Shown here piece after piece: positions 34,658 through 48,500 of a stretch of DNA of 64,000 nucleotides (position 1 is its first letter; every line of letters starts with the position of its first letter). Origin of the DNA: Acanthamoeba sp. SK_2022b (lineage: Eukaryota > Discosea > Longamoebia > Acanthamoebidae); NCBI GenBank assembly GCA_027943245.1, contig JANDJZ010000016.1:62001-126000 (forward strand), in the 5' to 3' direction. The notes beneath the pieces are model-generated. The model ran no database searches and had not been told where the DNA came from. It saw only the letters and a list, made by a program, of their open reading frames with translations. Position numbers and translations under genes: made by a program.

Positions 34658-35728
34658 ATGAAGCGTACACGGGAGGTGGCCGTGTGTGGTGGCTGCAAGC
34701 AGTCGAGCAACGAGGGCCTTCAACTGCCCTGTGCGCACCACTTCTGCCTGGCCTGCGCCTCCTCCGCCTTACGAGCATCCACCTCCAGCGGTGTTCCCGT
34801 TGAAGGTAAATCGTCCCCCCCACAAATTCATCTCTCTTTTTGCTTGCAACAAAGGAAGACAGAGGGAAGATGAGCTTTTTTGCTCAAGGAGCAACGAGGC
34901 CTTGTTCAGTAGACAAACAAATAATGCGTTCTCGTAAACAAAAATAATAATGTAAAAAAAATAATTCGTGGTGTTGCTTGGTGGCGGTGCACAGAACACT
35001 CGCGGCTGGAATGTGCCGAATGCGGGACCAAGGTGGGCGCAGCTGAGCTGGAGGCCGACGGATGGCTCGCCTTGCTCCAGCGCAAGGAGGCGCGCGGCGA
35101 GAAGGAAGCCTCTGGTGGCAGCGGCGCCGCCGGAGGCGAAGACAGTAATGATAACGATATGGCGGAGGAGAAGGAGAGCAGGCAGGACGGACAGCCGTCG
35201 ACTCTGTTCAGCAGGGGCGCCCTCTCCCTTCGCGAGCTGGTTGGTGGAGGGAGTAACAACGCCTCCGCACCAACGCCCTGGCCCTTTGGAGCAGCCACGC
35301 CATCGCCGTCCACATCTGCAGCGCCATCTGTTTCTATCGGCCAGAGCGCTCCATCAAGCGACACCGAGGGTTTGCACTCCCCCGCCGACACCTCCTCGAC
35401 CACGACCACGCCCTCCTCGTCGGGCGTGGTCTCAACCGGGGGAATCACGGAGGCCGAGGCCGAGGCCCTGTTCCAGCGCGGCCTGGCGTGCGAGAAGTTG
35501 GAGGACGGGGACCTGCAGGAGGCGCACGACTGCTACAAGCGGGCGGCCGAGGTCGGTCACACCGAGGCGTCCTACCGCTACGGCGTGTGTCTCAAGCACG
35601 GCAAGGGCACCGAGAAGAACCCCGAGATCGCCTTCTCCTGGTTCATGAAGGCCGCCGAGGCCGGGCTTCCCGCCGCACAGGTACCGCACCTGTTCCTCCA
35701 TGCGCCGCGCGACATGTGTGGCTGACGT

Positions 35729-35794
<66 letters not shown>

Positions 35795-38450
35795 GTGTGG
35801 TGTCGGGGCGTAGTACAACGTGGGGTGGTGCTACCGATATGGGTGCGGTGTGCCCCGCAACTACGATCTGGCCTTCCACTGGTACTCCAAGGCCGCCGAG
35901 CAACGCTACTCGCACGGCATGTTCGCTGTGGGCAAGGCCTATAGCAAGGGCTGGGGGGTCGAGCAGAACCCCGAAAAGGCATTCGAGTGGTAACGCCCCT
36001 CCCGCGTTTACGCGCGTGACGTGGCCGACTTGCACGCAGCGTGGCTGAAGCGTGACGGTGGTGTCTGGTTTGGGGGTATGATCATCAGGTACACCAGGGC
36101 CGCCGAGGCCGGAAGCGGAGAGGCGCAGTGCAATCTTGGATGTTGCTATGCGCGTGGACAGGTATATACACGGGGGGCACGCGCCACCACGCGCGCGCGC
36201 GAACACGCTCTTTGCTCTTACTCACTCCCGCGTAACCCGCGTTGCCCCGTGCGCTTCGGCAGGGAACGCCCAAGGACATGGAGAAGGCGCGGGTGTGGTA
36301 CACCAAGGCTGCCGAGCAGGGGAACGTCCCCGCGCAGGCCAACCTGGGCGTCATGTACCTCAAGGGCGACGGCATCGCCGCCGACATTCACCAGGCCATC
36401 CGGCTTCTCAGTGAGGTGAGCCCAACCTCGGGACAAATTTGCCTCCCTCTCGCAGCGTGCTGATCACCACCCGCGTTTTGTGTGGGTGGGGGGCCCAAGG
36501 CTGGGAGTCACGGCAACCTTAAGGCGCAGTTTCACCTGGGCACCACCTACTTTTTCGGCGACCAAATCGACCGAGACTACGTCAAGGCTGCCGAATGGTA
36601 CCACCACCGACCTTTGTCACCGTCGTGGGTGTGCCTAGTCCAACGCGGCCTAAACTTGTGGCTTGTGCGTGCAGGTTCCTGAAGGGTGCCGAGCAGGGCG
36701 ATGCAGTGTGTGCGTTCAACGTGGGCGTCATGTACAACAACGCACTCGGTAATTTATCGCCTTGCACTCCAGGCCCTCTTTGATTATTAGGGGGGAAAGT
36801 TATTTATTTATTTATTTATTAGCATCAAGTCGTTAAATTATCAATTATTATTAATTCAGGCGTTAGTAGCAGCCTTTACCTCTTTTTTCCCCGTTTATTT
36901 TTTGAGTTGGCTCACCCGGCGCGTTGGTGGCAGGTGTGACCAAAAATCTGAAGGAGGCCGTCCGTTGGCTGATCATGGCGGAGGAAAAGGGTTACGACGA
37001 CGTCCCAGAGACCATGAACGATATCATCGGGGAAAACGCCGCCGCTCTCCTGCCCATCCTCTCCGAAAAAGCCGAAGAGGGTAGCTATCCTCAACGTGGC
37101 AATCTATATATATATATATCTGTATACATACCTCTTTTATTTATTTATATTTCTTGCAGGCTCCACCCTAGGTCAATACTACCTAAGTCTGGTCTACGCG
37201 GGCCTCACGCCTCCGGTACCACTCCTCTCTCTCTCTCTCTCTCTCTCATCTGCAAACCTGGAGGTCGCTGTGTCAGGCACAGCCCACTGCTCCATTAACG
37301 CGTATCCACGCGTGTGACATGGCCGTGTTCGCTTTCTATCCAGGACACCAAGTCGGCGGCCTATTGGAGCGAACGAGCCGCGGGGCAGGGCCACAGGGAG
37401 GCCATGTACGACCTGGGCAACGTGCTGCTGAACGGAGAGGGATTGGAACGGAACGTCGATCTGGGCATCGCCTGGCTCAAGCGTGCCATCGAAGCGGGCA
37501 ACGTGGACGCCATCTACCGCCTGGGCCTCCTGTACGAACTTTGCCCGGAGCCCTTTCCCTCCCCGCCTCAATCTCACCGTGCGTGTGAACGAAATCCAGG
37601 TTTTATCAGGGAAAGGAGGTGGAGCGCGACTACAGGAAGGCCTTCAAGCACTTCACCCGCGCTGCACAGGCCGGGGACATGTTGGCCGCCTATCGGGTAA
37701 GGCCTCGCTCGGGTTCCTCGCAGCGGGCACAGACGAGCTCGCCACTCACCTGACTGACCGGAGGGCCTCCACTCGGCTTTGTCTTTGCGCTCGTGTAAAG
37801 GTCGGCAAGATGTACGCGCGGGGGATCGGTGTAGAGCAGAACGGGTCCAAGGCGGTGAAGTGGTTCTCGCGGGCCGCGGCCCACGGTCAAGTGGGCGCCC
37901 TCTATGCTGAGGCCGTCCTGCATGACCAGGGTCTCCTGGTTCCGCGCGATGTCGCCCTTGCCTTTGCCAAGTTCGTTTTCTCATCCATGAGCGCGCGCGC
38001 GCGCGTGTGTGTGTGAGAGAGATATTAACCAGAGATTCCTTGTGCTTGTGCTGCAGATACACGCAAGCGATGGCGTACGAGTATCCCAAGGCGCTACGAC
38101 CACTGGCGGACATGTACTACGAGGGGCGCGGCACCAACAAAGACATCGAGACCGCCAAGCGACTCTACAAGAAGGCGGCCAAGAACGGCGACGAACTGGC
38201 GCAGAAAAAGTAGAGTATGCTCCTCCGAACGATCGCTGCGCAGCAGCTGACCCAGTGTTTGTATACTAGGCTGGAGGAGCTGTTCGCTCAGCAAGCAGCC
38301 GGCGGGGCCGAGATGGAACTGGACGAGCGGAGCATGAAGATGCTTCTGCAAGAAGCAGACGAAGGCGACGAGGAAGCGCGACGGCAGCTGACTGCCATGC
38401 TCGTGGCGCGATGGGGCAAGGTCTTCCGCCAGGCCTTTGATAGCTTCTGA
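34658..38450 (+). CDS. RING-finger protein with Sel1-like repeats
   Basis: The N-terminus is a RING-type finger: CGGCKQSSNEGLQLPCAHHF, then CLAC, and after an intron CAECGTK. A Ser/Thr/Pro-rich linker of about 130 residues follows. The rest is a long array of Sel1-like (TPR-like) repeats such as YKRAAEVGHTEASYRYGVCL, WYSKAAEQRYSHGMFAVGKA, WYTKAAEQGNVPAQANLGVM and HFTRAAQAGDMLAAYRVGKM. About ten or more repeats are visible across some 13 exons. The last intron is about 38213-38269; a stop in frame at 38211 is avoided if this intron is spliced, giving a tail ending KVFRQAFDSF. The architecture suggests an E3 ligase that binds clients through a Sel1 superhelix, as in ER-associated degradation or signalling. 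A long TG tract lies in an intron at 35730-35793. Confidence 0.82.
35730..35793. repeat. (TG)n microsatellite in RING-Sel1 intron
   Basis: About 32 TG units lie within the intron that follows the second Sel1 repeat exon. Confidence 0.95.
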
Positions 38451-38767
38451 GTGGAAAGGTTGGTTCCAACACGAAACATATTTATTGCCCTGCTCATGGT
38501 GTGGAACCCCGCTAATATGGCACATAGAACCGAAGGAATGAAAGAAGGCAACCTTTTGATGGCTTGATAGCTCTCCTCAGCGAAGTGGAAAGCAGCGTTG
38601 TCAACACGTAAAATGGGAGATTCACCAGGGGATAAGCTCATGATCTTAAACGCCTGACTCTCAGGTCTCTGCCCCGACCAAGGAACAACCCAAGCATAGC
38701 CATCTACGGAACCCAGCCAAAGCAGGGGCAGTATTTACAGTGCTTGCTACACGAAAGGAGAGGAGGC
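38451..38767. other. Convergent 3' intergenic region
   Basis: This gap separates the stop codons of the RING-Sel1 gene (plus) and the PB1/UBA gene (minus). It should hold both 3' UTRs. No additional gene is supported. Confidence 0.5.
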
Positions 38768-40401
38768 TTAGATCAGGTCATTGAGGGCCTGGTCGAGGTT
38801 GCCCTTCCTGGCAGTGAGCTGCGCCATGCTGCGGCCCAGGTCGAAGCCCATATCGAGGAGCTGCCTCAGTTCGTTGGGGTAGGCGTAGGCCGAGATGTCG
38901 TCCTCCTGCTTGGCGGGCTCCTGCGGCTTGTCCTCGATCTCCACCTTGATCTCGACTGACTCCACCACGAGGGACTTGGCCTCTTCCTTTACCTCCGACT
39001 CGACAATAACAAAGTCATCGTCCTTGGAGCTCTCGTCGGCGGCCTCAGTCTCCAGGGGAGAAGGAGCGGCAGTCTCCTCAACCTTCTCCTGCTTGGCTGG
39101 CTGGCTGGCCTTTGTGATGCGCGCAATGAGCTCCTGGTACTCGGGCAAGCTGCGCAGGTTGTCGAGGTCGGGGTCGGCCTGCATGTGCTCGGCGTCGGTG
39201 TATCGGCCCTGCTCAACCGCGCGGGTGAGCGCCTGCATGGCGACGTCCGTGTGTCCCAGGCGCGCCTCCGCACAGGCCTGTCGGAGCACCAGCACCGAAT
39301 GAGTGCCATCATTAGCACAGGTCTTGACTGGCCCCGCGGGTTCGGGGAACAGGAGGCAGTACCAGGTTGTAGAGCGCAAGGGGGTGGTCAGGAACGATCG
39401 TCAGCATGCTCTCAAGGAAGTCCTTGGCCCTGGGGAATGCCAGTTAGCGTTCGCTCATTTCAAAAGGAGAGCTTTAAAAATTGTGGAGGCAGCGAGTACT
39501 TCTCCACTTGCTCGGGCTTGGACTCATCTCCCAGGAGCTTGTAGGCCTGGCGGTGCAGCTCCTCGAAGAGGCCGTAGACATCGATGTCCAGGTCGACGTC
39601 GTTCTCGGTGCCGGGCACCTTCTTGACCTGAGCGAAGGGCTGCAGCCACGAGGGCAGGTGATAGGGCAGGATCTTCTGGCCCTTGAACAAGCGCTGCAGG
39701 CACTGCGGAACGCTGAAGGCAAAGTCCGGAGTCGTCTCGATGGGGATGTCCCTCTTCTCGGCAGCCTTGTCGTCTTTCATGTACGCGCCCTTGACCTCGG
39801 GAGGCGGACCGTCCTTGAAGTAGCGACCTGTTGTGAACCGAACGAGCAAGACGTTCAGTCGTCAGGGTTCAGCCAGTACTACTGGTGACATAGAGTGAAG
39901 TTCGCAGGGAGAAAAGCTAAGCCCCACCTCGAACAGTGGTACACCGGCGGACACGGGCATCAGACCGGTCTGAAAGGGAGGCCACAAAATAAAGAAGGGA
40001 AGCTAACGCGCAACGGGCGAGGGGACAAGACTGTACCTTGGTGCACACCTTCAGAGACGTGGAGCTTGAGCACTTCGTTGGGAGCGAGCTGTGTGAGGAA
40101 ACAATCCCACTCCTTGTGTGTTTGGCAGGACATCTACATTAGAATTAAGCTGCAGGCATCAACAGAGTAAGCGATGTGGTACCAGAGCCGAGGAGATGGT
40201 GCACTTGTCGCCTTCAGCATCAACGTACTGCAGCTTGAGCTCAGGATGAAACACATCTCCATTGTAGAAGTTCTGAAGGGCCTCCAGCACCGCATCGTAC
40301 GAGGAAATCACCTCACGGGACAGGGTGACACGTCGGATGGTCCCATCCTCGTAGTAGAGCTTAAGGGCCACGTTGTTCTTCGCATCCATCGATGAATCCA
40401 T
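38768..40401 (-). CDS. PB1-TPR-UBA protein with LIR-like motif (possible autophagy receptor)
   Basis: The N-terminus is a PB1-like domain (VALKLYYEDGTIRRVTL, LEALQNFYNGDVFHPELKLQ, YVDAEGDKCTISSD). It carries the basic residues expected for type-B PB1 surfaces and the acidic YVDAEGD loop of type A. A middle part includes VYGLFEELHRQAYKLLGDES. TPR-like helices follow (ALYNLACAEARLGHTDVAMQ, ALTRAVEQGRYTDAEH). A disordered acidic segment carries DDDFVIVESE, which fits the LC3-interacting consensus [WFY]xx[LIV] after acidic residues. The C-terminus is a UBA domain (LRQLLDMGFDLGRSMAQLTA, then LDQALNDLI). p62/SQSTM1 and NBR1 have PB1, LIR and UBA in the same order but a ZZ or FW domain in the middle; here TPR-like helices replace them. 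Function is inferred. Confidence 0.72.
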
Positions 40402-40585
40402 GCTCTGTTGATCTCGTTGTTTCTTCCTTCTGAATGCTTTTGTGATGCGAAGCCAAAGTACAAACAAGAATCAAATCGCAGAAAGCGGGTGCAGTGAATC
40501 TCCCCAGCAAACTGGCCGTTGTCCTTCCGTCTTTTCTACGGAACCGGTATGCGGAATTGCCACCAGAAAAGTGTGGCCACCTTTA

Positions 40586-40625
40586 TGTACACGGTAACGC
40601 TGTTGTGTACACGGTAACGCTGTTG
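40586..40625. repeat. Perfect 20-bp tandem duplication
   Basis: TGTACACGGTAACGCTGTTG occurs twice head to tail (40586-40605, 40606-40625). It lies between the PB1/UBA start codon and the 3' end of the PH gene, in the presumed upstream region of the PB1/UBA gene. Confidence 0.85.
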
Positions 40626-40637
40626 TGCCACCCGGGG

Positions 40638-41785
40638 TTAGGGCCTGGGTGTGGACGGCTGAGACCCCAGCGGTGCTCTATTGCCTGATGAGGAAGAGCT
40701 CAGGCCCAGCTCCTCGTTGAGCAGCTTCAGCTTCTTGATGAGGGTAATCAGCTCCCCCTTGTTCATCGTGCTGGCGCTGTCCAGGAGACGCTGTCGCTCC
40801 TCCGTCAGCTGCAACTGGCACATGATCAGGGCATCGATGATGATCGCCTTCACAGCCGGCATTCGGTCGTGGTCAGCTGCAGCCAGCGCACACAACGCAC
40901 GAGTCAATCACCAAGAGCATGGCATAAGCAGCACGTTGGCTTAAACGTACTCAACGTGTCCTTCGCGTCTGGCATATTCCACGCGCCTCCACTCTCCTTT
41001 GGGAACGTACGCGGCTTCCTGAAGCCAGTCTTGTTTGCGTCCACGGATACCGCCGAGCACGACGGTTCGCCGCTCTCAGGCAGAATCTCGGACTCGTCGA
41101 TGCCCTCGCTCTCACTCACCTCCTCAACCTCGTCCTCTTCGTGTGGCGCCAGATAGATCCGCACGCCGGTTCCATCGCAGCCGACCCTGCTGATGCTTCC
41201 ATGACTCTCCTCCTCTCCGCCGCTCTCGGCTCCGCTCACGCTGTCCGATCGTGCGGTGCGCACCTCTCTCGGGCTCCGACTCGTCAAAAGCTGTCGTATT
41301 TCGCTCATCCACGACAGCAGCTCTTCTTCGCTGTCGCAGCTGATGTAGTAGACTCGCTTCGCCGTGTGCATCTCGAACGAGTAGCAGTGGTCGAGCGATT
41401 TGGACCACGACTGCTTCGTCTTGGAGATTGCTTTGACTTGATCTGCATCGAGCACTTAGAATAGACTGGTTGAAGGTAATAGGTAAGAGGAGGAGCGCAG
41501 CATACCCATGTCTATCGTGCCCTTGAGTTTTTCACCGTCGAAGTAGCGCAGTTCTCGAGGGTCGGAGAAGAGAAGGAAGTAACGCCGCCGCCTGCAAGCA
41601 GTCTGTCAGGACCGGAGGAAGCAAAATGGAAAGGAAGCGGAAGGAAGGCAGCACCACTTCTTGACGCGAAGCCCTTTCTTTTCCATCCATCCATCTTTCA
41701 AGACTAAAAGGAGGTCTTCGTGAATAACCAGCACACGAAAAAGAGGAGGAGGGAGAAGTACTGCGGCCTCGGGGTGTGCAGCCAT
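40638..41785 (-). CDS. PH-domain protein with acidic region and C-terminal coiled coil
   Basis: The start MAAHPEAAVLLPPPLFRVLV is followed by a PH domain. Visible parts are DGWMEKKGLRVKKW (strand 1 with basic loop), RRRYFLLFSDPRELRYFDG, and the C-terminal helix SEEELLSWMSEIRQLLTS with its invariant tryptophan. The PH domain should bind phosphoinositides or proteins at membranes; the basic KKGLRVKKWRRR loop fits phosphoinositide binding. A Ser/Glu-rich acidic linker follows (EEDEVEEVSESEGIDESE). The last exon holds a helical segment (GELITLIKKLKLLNEELGLS) and a Ser/Pro tail ending STPRP before TAA (40638-40640). Four to five exons. No second domain is recognised. Confidence 0.75.
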
Positions 41786-42241
41786 TTCCGCCACCGCCGC
41801 ATTGGATTTGCGAGGAGGTGGGGATAGACGCCAGATTAAGGGCGGGCACGATAACTGCTGCAGTGGCCATCGTTGTGGTGATGGGAGGATGGGGCGAAGA
41901 TAACGAAGGTACGTCCAGGGTCGATTCCATAACGGCGGCGTGGAAAGGACCTGATGCCTTACGTTCACCAGTGTGCTGGCACGCGTCGCACAGAACGAAG
42001 GAAGTTTCGCTCTTGGTGCCTCGTACTCCGAACCCAACTTGCATATTTGAATTATAATTGGCTAAAACGCCACCGCGAACGGATACTCCACTTGCCAATT
42101 TAATAGTAAAAAAAAAGAACACCAGATGTAGCACTTTGCATGAAAGAACGCTGGCATGTAAGCACGACACAGAATGTTAAGGATGATGGGTGAGAAAGAA
42201 AAGGTGCTGTACATTTGCTCTTGACATCACACGTTGCCAGA
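41786..42241. other. Intergenic region
   Basis: This separates the PH gene start from the 3' end of the next minus-strand gene. It contains an A-run near 42106-42115. Overlapping frames on both strands show no recognisable protein. Confidence 0.45.
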
Positions 42242-43994
<1,753 letters not shown>

Positions 43995-44188
43995 AGCAAA
44001 TGAACGGCAGCAGAAGAAGCTAACGACAGCATCCAGCCCCAACCGCAGTTCGCTCTTTCTCAGACTCCGCTCGGATGAGAATTCCGGACCGCCAGCGACT
44101 CAGGCACGTTCTCCTCGCCAAATATTCGCGTGACCTCGTTTGTCTGGCGGCGGTGCACCGACGCCACAACAGGCGGTCCCCTCCTTGT

Positions 44189-45407
44189 TCAAGAATGATA
44201 AATAATAGCTTCTGTGGTAGACATTGTTATAGGCTGAGGGAGGGCGTCCAGTCGGCCGACGCGCTTCTTCTCGACAAACGTCTTTACGTCGAACACGAAC
44301 GGCGCGTGCCCAAAGTTGACTCGCAGCACATCGTCCACCATCATCGAAGCTATGCACACACCGTCACAATCAGTTACCGGCTGGCCCAGCGTGCGTGTGC
44401 TCACACATACCGATCGCGGGATACCACGGAGTGTCTGTGAGCTTGTGGTGGGGAGCAAAGAGGTAGACCTCCGCCGGAGGAGAGGAAGGCTTGGGTATCC
44501 TCGATTGCCGCATGAGAGTGAAGAACAACTCGCCGGTGTCCCAATCAATGCCGCAGCCCACCACGTCGCCCCTCGAGAAGGTTTTAAACTGACGCATTAT
44601 CTATGTGCGGAAACCACACACGTGCAGAACACCACCATCAGTTGCGCTCTCGGTCAAGAGTTGTTGCAGGGAGAGAACCTCACAGCCGCTGCGGATGCCG
44701 CCGTCGTCGGAGTGAAAAGCAATGGAGGTGCTGGTCCAGCCAAGAAAGGAAATGAAGTTGAAGAAGTGGGCTATCCCAATCGCCACTGCTCGGTTGTACG
44801 ACACGGTGTTGTAGAGCACAGTCATCTCAAAGTATTCGACGCCGTGAAACAGCAGCGAGTCTAGCGCCTGCGGCTCCTCTCCGACATGAGCAATCGCGGC
44901 CGACAAGGCCTCGCGGTTGGTGGTCACGAACGGGTGGTCGGCGATGATGTTGCAGGTACCCCTTAAGCGGTGAGTGTGCACGCGGCCGGTCTCGCTGTCT
45001 ACCTCGCTCGGACGATCCTCATCGACCTCGCCTCCACGTCGGGGCACTTCCTGCGGCTTTAGACGGCCAGGCAGGCGAGATAGCAGCGCCGCGCGCAGCT
45101 TCCACGATATCTTCGCTGGCCTGTGCTGGCCTTGCGGCTGATGGAGAGGCCCACCAAAGAACGGAGAGAGGCCGAGGTCGAACAGGACCGGCCAAGCGGC
45201 GAGACAGCGGCAGCGGCAGCGCGCTTCGTCGTCGGGAAGAGCGTTGAAGGTAGAGCAGGTGAGGCACCACGATGCCAGGGCGCTCGCGGTCGCAGCAGGC
45301 GGTGACAAAACGTAGGTGAAAATGGCGTGCAGCAGCTCCTGCGGCATCATCTCCAACATCCAGCAGGGCGCCTCCTTGTCATCTCCTCTTCTTTCCTTCG
45401 CGCTCAT
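44189..45407 (-). CDS. F-box / SPRY-domain protein
   Basis: Start MSAKERRGDDKEAPCWMLEM is followed by an F-box (MMPQELLHAIFTYVL, CLTCSTFNALPDDEA). A SPRY/B30.2 region follows, with HGVEYFEMTVLYNTVSYNRA, SIAFHSDDGGIRSGCE and, after an intron of about 74 nt, FSRGDVVGCGIDWDTGELFF. Then come HKLTDTPWYPAIG and VLRVNFGHAPFVFDVKTFVE. The G-D-V-V-G-C-G-I-D and N-F-G motifs are typical of RanBP9/Ash2-like SPRY domains. The protein is likely a substrate receptor of an SCF ubiquitin ligase, with SPRY binding the target, as in FBXO45. It ends EAIIYHS at 44189. It is divergent from the E2 gene with 177 bp between start codons. Confidence 0.8.
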
Positions 45408-45584
45408 CTTCTCTCTTGCCTGATTTTATCCATAGTTATACCGTTTTCTCTTTTTGCACCACATATTTCTGGCTCCTAATTCTCTTTTCACGTAAAACAG
45501 CAATAAATTTTCTAGAATAAGCAGTCCTTTTGGCCCGACGAGCAAGGCCACGCAACAACCCACAACACAGTGCTCGTGGCGAAG
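45408..45584. promoter_or_regulatory. 177-bp shared divergent promoter
   Basis: The F-box/SPRY gene (minus) and the E2/RBCC gene (plus) start on either side. Both act in ubiquitin transfer, so shared regulation is plausible. No specific factor site is recognised. Confidence 0.45.
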
Positions 45585-48500
45585 ATGGACCCCATGGAAG
45601 AAGAATCGCTCAAGCTTGCCATGCTGCTGATGCAGGAGGACGTCGTGGCCAACGAGAAAGCAGCCAAGTCGGAAAAGGAAGCCGCGGCTGGCGCAGGCGA
45701 AGCTGTAGAGGACGAGACCAAGAAGAAGCAGGTACAACTTCTTGCTTCTTGTTGTGGGGAGGCTTCCACGAAAGACGTGATTGAGGGAGGTAGAGCCTGA
45801 CCATTCTCCCTGTCTTCATGAACTTGTAGGAGGACCTCGACCTTCAGCTGGCCATGGAGATACAAAATGCTCTCAATGCTCAGCAGCCGCCCAAGCCTGT
45901 CTACGGTACTTCTAGCGGCCCCACCCAATACAGCTAAAGAGCTCACCAATGGCCATGAGCCCTTGCAGTTCCTCCGCCGATGCCTTACGGCGGCGGTCGA
46001 TACAAGCCGGACCGGTCTGAAGTGGCGGTGCCGCCCTCGCAGGAAGCCATCAAACGCCTCATCGCGGATCTGAGGGAGGTGATCAACGCAAAAGACCCTA
46101 CCATGTATTACTCCTTCTTTTGAAAATGCCTCGTCTATGACTTTGGTTCCTAACAAAGCTCTTCGGTTCATCTTGCGCTGCGTAGTCATGTACACCCTGA
46201 CCCAGAGGACATCACCCACATCAGCGCCCTCATTATTGGTCCCGAAGGCACTCCCTACGAGGGCGGCTTCTTTCACTTTGGTGCGTTATTGCCGTTTTCT
46301 TTTCTATGTAGCCTCAGCAGTTCCTCCAACTGACCAGCTTGCCCTCTCCAGAGATGCAGTTCCCTCACGACTACCCCTGGCGTCCGCCCAAGGTCCACCT
46401 GGAGACGACCGACGGCGGCACTGTCCGCTTTAACCCCAACTTGTATCGCGAAGGGAAAGGTAGGACATGGAAATCCCGCACCATCATGTCGCTCACCAAC
46501 TACTCACCCCTGACTGACTGATGTCCGTACATGATCAGTCTGCTTGTCGATCTTGGGCACTTGGAGCGGTCCGAGCTGGACGGAAATTCAGACCATCCTC
46601 TCCACCCTCCTGTCGATCCAGTCCCTGATGAACGAGAAGCCATACCACAACGAACCTGGCCATGAGGTGCACCATCTCGCGCACGCATTTATCGCATTCC
46701 GCAGCTGAGCTGGCTTTCTCAATCCTCGGCGTGGGTCTGATGACAGGTGGAGAGGCATCCGCGCGATGTGACCGACTACAATGATTGTATTGAACACGAG
46801 ACGCTGCGTGTAGCTGTGATTGGCATGATGGAGAATCCCACCACGCCAGGTAAGCGCAGTAGCAGGCTACGTTTCGTCTTTGACCTGTAAGTGGCCTCTG
46901 ACACTCTTACCGCACCGCATCAGCCTTCATGAACGTCATGGAAGAAAGCTTCATGCAGAACTATGACAAGTACATAAGCTGGATCGAGAAGCGCAAGGAC
47001 AAAGACGGCAAACAGATGAGGGTGCGGTCCGGTCATGCGCTGGTTTAATCGGAGAATCGCATGTTTGTGACTTAAACGCACTTTTGGTATAGGATCCGTT
47101 CGGGGAGAGTAGAGGCATGTTCATGTACGGCAGCTTCGTGAAGCGACTCCAGCAATTGAAGGCCGTTGTTACAAAGCGGCGGGAGGAAGCCCTGAAGCAA
47201 AAGGAGCTTGACGCTCAGAAGGCCACGGAGGAGTCTGACAGCTCGGACTCAGAGGTACACTTCCGCTGCTTGTCAAAGGTGCTCCGGAAATGAGGGTCGA
47301 GTCTCACACTGTACGGATGCACGGTCAGGACGAGGAGGAAGAAGAGGAGGACAGGATGGTTACCGTCTCCACAACCACTACCACGACCTCAACCACACCG
47401 CCACTCGTTGCACCGGAACCGGTCTGCTCCGCTGCTGCAACATGTGAGGTGCGCTGGCCCTTCGCCGCAGCGCGTGTCTCCTACGGGCGCTCATTGTTTT
47501 GTGCATCGATGCATTCGCAGACCGCCGCGATGGAAATCGAAGGCGCCACCCCTTTGGGCTCGGCCCCCACGCCGAGCCAGCCCGGCCAGGCTCCTGAACA
47601 GATCACGGAGGCGGCTATGCCAGCCGGCGATCTGTCGTCTGCTCCGGAGGGAGACGCGGTCGACTCGGACTACTTGCTCGCGCTGCAACTCCAGGCACAG
47701 CTTGACGGCGATGCTGACTTTGCGCAACAGCTGCAGAACGAATTACATCACCCCTCGTTCGCGGGCGCAGGTGCGTTCGCGCCTTCATATCATCACACCT
47801 GCACCTAATTGCGCTGATCGTGGAGTGGGTCGCTTAATCAGGTGGCAAACCCGTCCCAAGCTTCGCCACGGCCTCGACTCCCTACACGCCGGTAAAGCCG
47901 CCCACCATGGCCGAGCTCATGTCACAGGGACGCAGCTCGGGCCTCGGCCCGCTACAGGGCGGCTCCATAAGCGCAGACGATGCTAACTACGACCCGGCCA
48001 TCGTGTGCCTGATCTGCAAGCAGTCGCCTCTGTCCTACATCGTCCTGCCGTCCTGCGAGCAGCCTCACATCTACTGCTACACTTGCGCAGAGAAGCGGTG
48101 CGTCACCGTTGGCTGTGTCGCGTCGCGGCGGCACAACGCCTTACGCTCAATGTGCGATGCAGGGCGAGCCTGCCCAGCGACAGGAACGAGTACCGCAGGT
48201 TTGGCTTCGGGCGTGGCGGCCACCGCAATCGATACAGCTCCGGCAGGGACCAGCAACAGGTAGTGTTGTTCCCCCCCCCCACGGCTGCAAGTTGACCCGC
48301 TACAGCTGACATGAAACAAACCACGTCACGCAGGCCCTGACTTGCGTGCTTTGCAGCGCGGTATCGCATCTCGATGGACCCCACGGCCTCAAGTCGCTCA
48401 AGAGGCACCGCAAGAGAAAGCGAGAGGGCGGTCGTGAAGGCACGTGCCCCCCCCCCTCTGAGGGGGAGAGTGATGCGTCAACGCCCGACTCACTGACTGT

